Assembly (NCBI GenBank): GCA_902766575.1
Contig: CACXED010000110.1
Span: forward strand, 1-5,241
Length of the DNA stretch: 5,241 nt
Origin: an uncultured Ruminococcus sp.
GTDB taxonomy: Bacteria > Bacillota > Clostridia > Oscillospirales > CAG-272
Reading direction: 5' to 3'
The translations under genes and the position numbers were made by a program. The stretch's first letter is position 1, and the number at the start of each line of letters is the position of its first letter. Below are positions 1-4,802 of this stretch, piece by piece. Under the pieces are notes generated by a model that saw nothing but the letters and a program-made list of their open reading frames with translations, was not told the origin of the DNA and did no database searches.

Positions 1-122
1 GCCGTGCAGTCAAAGCCGATGTAGAAAGTAGCGTTTCCGCTGTTGACGAGCTCGCGGATTTCCGGCTCGTTAGTGACCTGCGCGATGAGACCGCGCGCTT
101 TGAGTTCTTCGTAAATCTGCAT
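1..122 (-). CDS. tyrS: Tyrosyl-tRNA synthetase, N-terminal part only (runs off left edge)
   Basis: This cytoplasmic class I aminoacyl-tRNA synthetase charges tRNA-Tyr with tyrosine using ATP. Only 40 codons plus two bases are inside the window. The translation begins MQIYEELKARGLIAQVTNEP and reaches YIGFDCT at residues 34-40. This matches the start of bacterial TyrRS, where the block YxGFDPTADSLHxGH opens the Rossmann fold. Tyr34 and Asp38 fall at the same numbers as the tyrosine-binding Tyr34 and Asp38 of the Geobacillus enzyme (family knowledge). Residue 39 is Cys where Pro is common; I regard this as natural variation. The HIGH-like motif lies just beyond the edge. The ATG at 122 is supported by AAGGAG at 131-136 with an 8-nt spacer. 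The long leader upstream is a tyrosine-specific T-box, which independently supports the assignment. The downstream end and the catalytic KMSKS motif cannot be checked here. Confidence 0.95.
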   Translation of the reverse strand, partial: MQIYEELKARGLIAQVTNEPEIRELVNSGNATFYIGFDCT

Positions 123-140
123 TTTAATTACTCCTTAAAC

Positions 141-176
141 TAAAAATCGCGTCCCGACCTTTTGGGTCGGAGACGC
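141..176 (-). terminator. Intrinsic terminator of the tyrS T-box (attenuator)
   Basis: Read on the minus strand, GCGTCTCCGACC (176-165) pairs with GGTCGGGACGC (159-149) across the loop CAAAA. There is one bulged U, and a GA then U5 tract follows at 146-142. The stem has 11 base pairs, mostly GC, so it should terminate efficiently. The arm at 175-168 is needed by the antiterminator, so bound uncharged tRNA-Tyr should prevent this hairpin from forming. Confidence 0.93.
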
Positions 177-415
177 ATAATGCCGTGTTACCACTCCGTT
201 TCGGGCAATCCTCGCGGAAAATGCCCCTCAGGCGGAAAATCTCGGCTCGGAGCTTTTCCGCGGCGCTTTAACGGGCGCGAAGCGTCCTGCCCTACTCAAA
301 AGTTTCAGGCGGAGGCTCGGGAGTGTATTCGGCTGCCGTCCTCGCCGCGCATTCACACCAACCATGCGCTCTCTGGAGACCTCAGACGGGCTTACTTGTC
401 TCTGTCATTGCCTTT
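141..415 (-). promoter_or_regulatory. Tyrosine T-box riboswitch controlling tyrS
   Basis: This leader RNA binds uncharged tRNA-Tyr and then allows read-through into tyrS. Reading on the minus strand, Stem I contains CCGTC (389-385) pairing with GACGG (340-336). It is capped by a distal hairpin GCGCAT/ATGCGC (369-364 with 352-347) with an 11-nt G-rich loop. The specifier loop reads GAA-UAC-A, with the UAC tyrosine codon at 327-325. A Stem III-like hairpin pairs TTTTCCGC (239-232) with GCGGAAAA (261-254). The T-box sequence GAGTGGTAACACGG lies at 196-183. Its antiterminator pairs CGGAG (198-194) with CTCCG (172-168) and ACG (186-184) with CGT (175-173). These helices flank a 7-nt bulge that begins UGGU (193-190), whose last U fits the discriminator A of tRNA-Tyr. 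The 3' part of the antiterminator is also the 5' arm of the terminator, so the two folds exclude each other. The 5' end is estimated from the promoter. Confidence 0.95.
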
Positions 416-421
416 GGAAAT

Positions 422-450
422 ATTATACCACATTCGTTTCAAAAATGCAA
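422..450 (-). promoter_or_regulatory. Promoter of the tyrS T-box leader
   Basis: On the minus strand, a perfect -10 TATAAT lies at 427-422, preceded by TGG, which gives an extended -10 (TGnTATAAT). A weak -35 TTGCAT lies at 450-445 with exactly 17 nt between them. Predicted transcription starts near 415, just before the T-box Stem I. The promoter begins 18 nt past the stop codon of the MATE gene, with no convincing terminator between the two. Confidence 0.8.
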
Positions 451-463
451 TAGCTTAACGAAT
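432..463. repeat. Short inverted repeat around the tyrS -35 region
   Basis: ATTCGTT (432-438) and AACGAAT (457-463) are perfect 7-bp inverted arms separated by 18 nt, and the tyrS -35 box lies in that spacer. On the plus strand the second arm runs straight into a T6 tract (463-468). The repeat could be an operator, a weak terminator-like hairpin or chance. It lies within the 45-nt stretch between the MATE stop and the tyrS -10 box. Confidence 0.4.
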
Positions 464-467
464 TTTT

Positions 468-1820
468 TCAAAAGTATTCATATTTCGGACGCAGTTTCAG
501 GACAAAGAACACCGTCACCGCCAGCGAGAACACCTCCGCCGCGACGACCGACCACCAGACTCCCTCGATCTCGAACAGTATCGGCAGCAAGAGAACCATC
601 AGAAGCTGAAAGACCAGCGTTCTGAGAAAGGATATCAGCGCCGAAACCAGACCGTTGCTCAGCGCGGTGAACATCGACGAGCCGAAAATGTTCAGCCCGC
701 AGAATAGGAACGACAGCGCGTAGATGTGGAATCCGTGGGTCGTGAGAGCTTTCAGCTCAGCGTCGTAGCCGACGAATATCCCCGCGAGCGTTCCCGACAG
801 CAGTATCGCCGACGCCGCGAGCAGCACTCCGCTTCCGAGATTGAAAATGATACTCTTTTTGAAGATATTCCGCAGCTCCATGCGGTTGTCCGCGCCGAAA
901 TTGAAGCCGATGATCGGCGCCGAGCCTATCGCGTAGCCGATGAATATCGCGACAAAGAAGAAATTGACATACATTATCGCGCCGAACGCCGCGACTCCGT
1001 CCTCTCCGGCGAATTTAAGAAGCTGCGTATTGTAGAGCATAGTCACAACCGACGAGGAAATGCTGCTCATCATCTCAGACGAGCCGTTCGTGCAGGTGTG
1101 CAGCAGAACTTTCAGGTCGAGACCGGCTTTCGTCAGTCTCAGCAGACTGCGGTTCGGAGCGATGAAGTATACGAGCGGAATTATACCTCCGACGAACTGA
1201 CTGAAAGCCGTCGCGAGCGCCGCGCCCTCAACTCCGAGCCTGAAAACCGCAACGAGCAGATAGTCGCCTATCATATTCGCAACTCCGGCGGCGACCGTGA
1301 CGTAAAGCCCGAGCTTCGGGCGCTCGGCGGTCACGAGAAAGCTCTGGAACACGTTCTGCAGTATGAACATCGGCAGCGCCGCCATGATTATCCGTCCGTA
1401 TCTGACGCAGTAATCTATGACCTCTCCCTCGGCTCCGAGGAATATCGAGATCGGGCGCAGAAAGATTATTCCGATTGCCGCAAAGATTGCTCCGAGCGCC
1501 GCTGCGACCCAGACGAGCATTGAGAATATCCGGTTCGCGCGCTCGCGCTCGCCCATTCCAAGCGTCCTTGCGACGACAGCGCTGCCGCCCGTACCAATCA
1601 TGAAGCCGATCCCGCCGAACACCATCAGGAACGGCATGATCAGATTCACCGCCGCGAAAGGCGTCTTTCCGACCACGTTCGAGACGAAAAGTCCGTCCAC
1701 CACGCTGTAGATCGAGGTGAAGATCATCATCACTATCGACGGAATCACAAATCTCATCAGCCGCCCGAACGTGAAATGATCCGAGAGCTGGATCGCGCTT
1801 CGCCTTTTATTCTGGTTCAT
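468..1820 (-). CDS. MATE-family multidrug/cation efflux transporter
   Basis: This is an integral membrane antiporter of the MATE family, which exports drugs or metabolites in exchange for Na+ or H+. The 450-residue length is usual for the family. I see about twelve hydrophobic segments (roughly 22-45, 55-82, 100-122, 139-162, 172-194, 198-221, 250-268, 276-304, 322-345, 362-386, 390-416, 420-442) arranged as two halves. Family-like stretches are TSIYSVVDGLFVSNVVG (35-51) with Asp42 in the first helix, GTGGSAVVARTLGMGE (76-91), and AERPKLGLYVTVAAGVAN (165-182). The overall feel is closest to the MepA/DinF-like branch. Substrate cannot be read from sequence. An in-frame ATG lies further upstream at 1907, but it would overlap the preceding gene and add a hydrophilic Arg-rich tail. 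ATG 1820 has GGAG at an 8-nt spacing, while ATG 1826 would sit only 2 nt from it. It is the last gene of the apparent operon, 19 nt after the amidohydrolase stop. Confidence 0.93.
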   Translation of the reverse strand: MNQNKRRSAIQLSDHFTFGRLMRFVIPSIVMMIFTSIYSVVDGLFVSNVVGKTPFAAVNLIMPFLMVFGGIGFMIGTGGSAVVARTLGMGERERANRIFSMLVWVAAALGAIFAAIGIIFLRPISIFLGAEGEVIDYCVRYGRIIMAALPMFILQNVFQSFLVTAERPKLGLYVTVAAGVANMIGDYLLVAVFRLGVEGAALATAFSQFVGGIIPLVYFIAPNRSLLRLTKAGLDLKVLLHTCTNGSSEMMSSISSSVVTMLYNTQLLKFAGEDGVAAFGAIMYVNFFFVAIFIGYAIGSAPIIGFNFGADNRMELRNIFKKSIIFNLGSGVLLAASAILLSGTLAGIFVGYDAELKALTTHGFHIYALSFLFCGLNIFGSSMFTALSNGLVSALISFLRTLVFQLLMVLLLPILFEIEGVWWSVVAAEVFSLAVTVFFVLKLRPKYEYF

Positions 1821-1828
1821 ACTCATAT

Positions 1829-1832
1829 CTCC
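1829..1832 (-). promoter_or_regulatory. Ribosome binding site that decides the MATE start
   Basis: GGAG on the minus strand lies 8 nt before ATG 1820 and only 2 nt before ATG 1826. It therefore favours initiation at 1820 and makes the longer reading frame from 1907 unlikely. The site lies in the 19-nt gap after the amidohydrolase stop codon. Confidence 0.75.
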
Positions 1833-1839
1833 GCTGAGA

Positions 1840-2652
1840 TCAGATGTCAAGCCCGACCGACGCGAACAGTCTGCGGATATTGCCCGAGAAGATCGCCGCT
1901 TTCTCACTGTCGGTCAGCAGCGGGTCGAGCAGCACTCCGCCGACATACATATAGGGATTGCAGGTCGGGTAGTCCGAGCCGAAAATTATCCGGTCTATTC
2001 CCACCTCGTCGATCGCGTGCCGGAGCATACCGTGGCGGAAAATTCCGTAGCCCGAGACGTCGAGATAGCAGTTTTCGCTCATTTTCAGCCGCTTCATGTG
2101 ACGGCAGAACTCGCCGTACTCGCCGGGGTGCGCAAAGACGAACTTCGTGTCGGGATGGCGCTTGACCATCTCGTCCATCTGATCCTCGCCCATCGAGTGA
2201 AGGCTGACTATCATGTTCTTTTCCGTGATGTGATCGAGGATTTTTGAAAAGCCCTCGCAGGAATAGTCGTTCCAGCCGTGCATATAAGGCACGAGCTCGC
2301 CGACAAGCCGCACGCCCTTTGCGTAGAACCGATCGACCGCGTCTATCGACTCCCCGACATAATCAGGGTGAACCATAATCCCGGGAACATAGTAGCCTCC
2401 GAGGTCTGCGCTGACCTTCATCGCCGAGCGGTTGCAGGCTTCGACGACCTCCCACTGGCTTTTTTCCTCGCTGAAATTACACTTTCTGACGATGACCGAG
2501 CCGCAGATTTTCGAAACTTCCGCGGCTTTCATGTCGCGGACAATGTTCTCCTCGGACATATCGCAGTTTTCGATGTGCGAGCAGATGTTCTCCGCTCTGT
2601 CCGAAAACGGATGGGTGTGGAAGTCGATGATTTCAAAATCTTTAATATTCAT
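1840..2652 (-). CDS. Metal-dependent amidohydrolase (amidohydrolase_2-type TIM barrel)
   Basis: This is a 270-residue soluble protein with the layout of the amidohydrolase_2 branch of the amidohydrolase superfamily. These are metal-dependent TIM-barrel hydrolases or decarboxylases. The visible ligand set, in order, is DFHTH with His12 and His14 at the end of strand 1, GEL with Glu119, SLHSMG with His152, FAHPGEYG with His175, and FGSDYP with Asp227. The C-terminal GNIRRLF (257-263) matches the G-N-A-x-R-L-F ending common in this family. No signal peptide or membrane segment is visible. TatD-type hydrolases are a less likely alternative, because the FGSDYP and GNxRRLF signatures fit amidohydrolase_2 better. 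The substrate is unknown. ATG 2652 has AAAGGA at 2660-2665 with a 7-nt spacer. The gene begins 24 nt after the topoisomerase stop and ends 19 nt before the MATE start, so co-transcription is likely. Confidence 0.88.
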   Translation of the reverse strand: MNIKDFEIIDFHTHPFSDRAENICSHIENCDMSEENIVRDMKAAEVSKICGSVIVRKCNFSEEKSQWEVVEACNRSAMKVSADLGGYYVPGIMVHPDYVGESIDAVDRFYAKGVRLVGELVPYMHGWNDYSCEGFSKILDHITEKNMIVSLHSMGEDQMDEMVKRHPDTKFVFAHPGEYGEFCRHMKRLKMSENCYLDVSGYGIFRHGMLRHAIDEVGIDRIIFGSDYPTCNPYMYVGGVLLDPLLTDSEKAAIFSGNIRRLFASVGLDI

Positions 2653-2676
2653 GGTATTGTCCTTTCGGTGCTGCTT

Positions 2677-4674
2677 TTACATCTCCTCCGCCTGCTTGAT
2701 GTAGAGATGACCGTAGTCGGTTATATAGCGCTTGCGCGCGTCGAGATCGTCGCCGAGCAGGGTTTCGAAAATACGCGCGGTTTCCTCGGCGTCGGCTTCG
2801 TTGACCTTGATGAGACGGCGGGTTTCGGGATTCATGGTCGTCTGCCACATCATGCCGGGCTCGTTCTCGCCGAGACCCTTTGAGCGCTGGAGAGTGTATT
2901 TCGCGTTTCCGAGCTTCTTTATGATCTCCTGCTTCTCCTGCTCGTTGTAGGCAAAGTAGGTCTTGTCCTTGCAGGTTATCTCAAAGAGCGGCGACTCGGC
3001 GATGTAAATCTTCCCCTCCTTGATCAGCGTCGGGAGCAGTCGGTAGAACATCGTGAGTATCAGCGTTCTGATCTGATAGCCGTCCTCGTCGGCGTCGGTG
3101 CAGATGATGATTTTCGACCAGCGGAGCGCCTTGAGGTCAAACGGCACCATGTCGCCCTTAGCCTTGGTTTTGATCTCTACGCCGCAGCCTATGACCTTGA
3201 GCAGATTGACGATTATCTCGCTCTTGAAAATCTTGTCGTAGCCGGATTTGAGACAGTTCAGCGTCTTTCCCCTGACCGCGAAGATAGCCTGAAACTCCGC
3301 CGCGCGTCCGAGCTTACAGGAGGTCAGCGCCGAGTCGCCCTCGACGATGTAGACCTCGCGGCGCTCCGGGTCCTTGGAGCGGCAGTTGACGAACTTTTCG
3401 ATGCGGTTGGTCATGTCGATGCTGCCCGAGAGCTTCTTTTTGAGATTCAGACGGGTAGACTCGGCAGTCTCGCGCGAGCGCTTGTTGACGAGGATCTGAT
3501 TCGCCATTTTTTCGGCTTCGGTCGGATTCTCGATGAAGTATATTTCGAGCTGCTCCTTGATATACCCGGTCATAGCCTCGGCGATGAAGGAGTTGTTGAT
3601 CGCCTTTTTGGTCTGATTCTCATACGACGTCTGGGTCGAGAAGGAGTTCGTCACGAGTACAAGGCAGTCCTCCACATCGTTCCAGCTGATCTTCGACTCG
3701 TTCTTGTTGTACTTGCCCTGAGCCTTCAGATAGCGGTCGACGCTGTAGACAAACGCCGAGCGAACTGCCTTGTCGGGCGAGCCGCCGTGCTCGAGAAAGC
3801 TCGAGTTGTGATAGTACTCGATCCGGCTGACCGTGTTCGAGATGCAGAACGCGATATCGACCTTGAGCTTATAATCGTCCTTGTCCTCGCGGTCGCGTCC
3901 CGAGGTCTCCATATGCCACGAAACCGGAGCGGTCAGCGACTCGCCGCCGGTGATCTCGTTCACATAGTCGATGATTCCGTTCTCGTAGTAGTATTCGCTG
4001 TGCTCAAAGCCGCCGTCGGGAGTCTGCCAGTCGAGCGTGAAGCGGATTTTCGGATTCACGACCGCCTGCTTTTTCAGTATGTCCTCAAAGAACTCGCGAG
4101 GGATATTTATATCGGTAAAGACCTCGAGATCAGGCAGCCAGCGAACGACAGTTCCGGTACGCTTCTGCCCTCTCGGAAGCGGCGTGACCTCTAACTCTCC
4201 GACCGGAAAGCCCTTTTTGAAGCCGATACGGCTGACCGTCTCGCCGTTGTAGGAGGCGACCTCCATATACTCCGAGCTGTACTGCGTCGCACAGGCTCCG
4301 AGACCGTTGATCCCGAGCGAGAACTCGTAAGCCGAGTCTCCGGAATTGTTGTTGTACTTACCTCCGGCGTACATCTCGCAGTAGATGAGCTCCCAGTTGA
4401 ATTTCTGCTCCTTTTCGTTGAAGCCGAGCGGAACTCCGCGTCCGTGGTCGTCGACCTCAATCGAGTGGTCGCTGTAAGCCTTGACGGCGATCGACGAGCC
4501 GTAGCCCTCCTTCGCCTCGTCGACGGCGTTGCTGAGTATTTCGAAAAACGAGTGCTCGCAGCCCTCAAGTCCGTCCGAGCCGAAAATGACCGCCGGACGC
4601 TTGCGTACGCGGTCGGGACCCTTCAGAACGACGATGCTCTGATCGCCGTAGTTGTTTTGCTTTTTTGCAGGCAT
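2677..4674 (-). CDS. Type IIA DNA topoisomerase B subunit (divergent GyrB/ParE paralogue)
   Basis: This is the ATPase and TOPRIM subunit of a gyrase/topoisomerase IV-like enzyme, which changes DNA supercoiling with an A subunit. Its 665 residues match short Gram-positive GyrB/ParE proteins. The GHKL ATPase comes first: Glu45 and Asn49 in EILSNAVDEA, Asp76 in DDHGRG (75-80), AGGK (103-106), and GINGLGA (121-127) in place of the usual GLHGVGA. The transducer domain keeps the ATP-sensing QTK (354-356). The TOPRIM domain has EGDSA (445-449), RGKTLN (468-473) and DADEDG (527-532), so the acidic metal-binding residues are intact. QRSKGLGE (596-603) and a GyrB-type C terminus follow. It departs from canonical gyrase at PAVIFGS (27-33, usually PGMYIGS), EGDSALTS (usually EGDSAGGS) and DGYQIRT (usually DGSHIRT). 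This points to a paralogue, not the main gyrB. No parC/gyrA-like gene adjoins it. ATG 4674 has AAAAGGA with an 8-nt spacer and a strong promoter just upstream. Confidence 0.92.
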   Translation of the reverse strand: MPAKKQNNYGDQSIVVLKGPDRVRKRPAVIFGSDGLEGCEHSFFEILSNAVDEAKEGYGSSIAVKAYSDHSIEVDDHGRGVPLGFNEKEQKFNWELIYCEMYAGGKYNNNSGDSAYEFSLGINGLGACATQYSSEYMEVASYNGETVSRIGFKKGFPVGELEVTPLPRGQKRTGTVVRWLPDLEVFTDINIPREFFEDILKKQAVVNPKIRFTLDWQTPDGGFEHSEYYYENGIIDYVNEITGGESLTAPVSWHMETSGRDREDKDDYKLKVDIAFCISNTVSRIEYYHNSSFLEHGGSPDKAVRSAFVYSVDRYLKAQGKYNKNESKISWNDVEDCLVLVTNSFSTQTSYENQTKKAINNSFIAEAMTGYIKEQLEIYFIENPTEAEKMANQILVNKRSRETAESTRLNLKKKLSGSIDMTNRIEKFVNCRSKDPERREVYIVEGDSALTSCKLGRAAEFQAIFAVRGKTLNCLKSGYDKIFKSEIIVNLLKVIGCGVEIKTKAKGDMVPFDLKALRWSKIIICTDADEDGYQIRTLILTMFYRLLPTLIKEGKIYIAESPLFEITCKDKTYFAYNEQEKQEIIKKLGNAKYTLQRSKGLGENEPGMMWQTTMNPETRRLIKVNEADAEETARIFETLLGDDLDARKRYITDYGHLYIKQAEEM

Positions 4675-4707
4675 AAAAATTATCCTTTTCTTTTTAATTC
4701 AAACTAT

Positions 4708-4736
4708 ATTATACCACTTCGCGGCGGTTTTGTAAA
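4708..4736 (-). promoter_or_regulatory. Promoter of the topoisomerase-amidohydrolase-MATE operon
   Basis: On the minus strand, the -35 TTTACA (4736-4731) matches consensus at five of six bases. It lies 17 nt from a perfect -10 TATAAT (4713-4708) that is preceded by TGG (extended -10). Transcription should start near 4701, giving a leader of about 27 nt with AAAAGGA (4689-4683) ahead of ATG 4674. This is the strongest-looking promoter in the window and the only one seen for the three-gene unit. Confidence 0.85.
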
Positions 4737-4754
4737 GAGATTTCCCAAATTAAC

Positions 4755-4783
4755 TTGCATTAACGCCGCTCATCTGATATAAT
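4755..4783 (+). promoter_or_regulatory. Divergent promoter for the plus-strand membrane protein gene
   Basis: The -35 TTGCAT (4755-4760) is 17 nt from a perfect -10 TATAAT (4778-4783), preceded by TGA (extended -10). The start of transcription is predicted near 4790, which leaves a very short leader of about 13 nt before the TTG start. It faces away from the topoisomerase promoter; the two -35 boxes are 18 bp apart. Confidence 0.8.
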
Positions 4784-4789
4784 ATATGT

Positions 4790-4796
4790 AAGGGTG
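4790..4796 (+). promoter_or_regulatory. Ribosome binding site at the transcript 5' end, supporting a TTG start
   Basis: AAGGGTG resembles the AAGGAGG consensus imperfectly and ends 6 nt before TTG 4803. It lies at or next to the predicted first transcribed base. It supports the TTG over the in-frame GTG at 4794, which would overlap this site. Confidence 0.55.
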
Positions 4797-4802
4797 CGAT
4801 TT

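Noticed and set aside
437..442. TTGAAA as an alternative -35 for tyrS
   Set aside because: It is only 9 nt from the TATAAT box, far too close for sigma-A type promoters; TTGCAT at 17 nt fits, helped by the extended -10.
162..458. Small plus-strand protein gene (98 codons) opposite the tyrS leader
   Set aside because: The stretch is fully explained as a minus-strand T-box riboswitch and its promoter, and the predicted protein has no recognisable features.
726..1523. Long plus-strand open frame (265 codons) opposite the MATE gene
   Set aside because: The translation is very rich in Arg, Glu, Asp and Tyr, with no family resemblance. It lies wholly antisense to a well-recognised transporter, and it is what the GC-biased codon use of that gene produces in the complementary frame.
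1821..1907. MATE start at the far upstream ATG (1907), overlapping the amidohydrolase
   Set aside because: The added 29 residues are Arg/Ser-rich and unlike transporter N termini. They overlap the preceding gene's coding end, and a properly spaced GGAG marks the ATG at 1820.
2278..2883. Plus-strand open frame of 201 codons across the amidohydrolase-topoisomerase junction
   Set aside because: It is antisense to two real genes, has no recognisable domain, and spans their intergenic gap. It is a shadow of their codon use.
3787..4194. Plus-strand open frame of 135 codons within the topoisomerase gene
   Set aside because: It is antisense to the conserved ATPase and transducer coding sequence and shows no motif of its own.
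468..4674. A defence or toxin-antitoxin island
   Set aside because: GyrB/ParE-type proteins share the GHKL and TOPRIM folds with some defence proteins. However, this one has the full-length gyrase layout with QTK and the GyrB C terminus, and the neighbours are a hydrolase and an exporter with no nuclease or mobile-element genes.
4794..4796. GTG start for the plus-strand membrane protein
   Set aside because: It overlaps the only plausible ribosome binding site and would lie about 4 nt from the predicted transcript start; TTG 4803 has the better spacing. It cannot be fully excluded.
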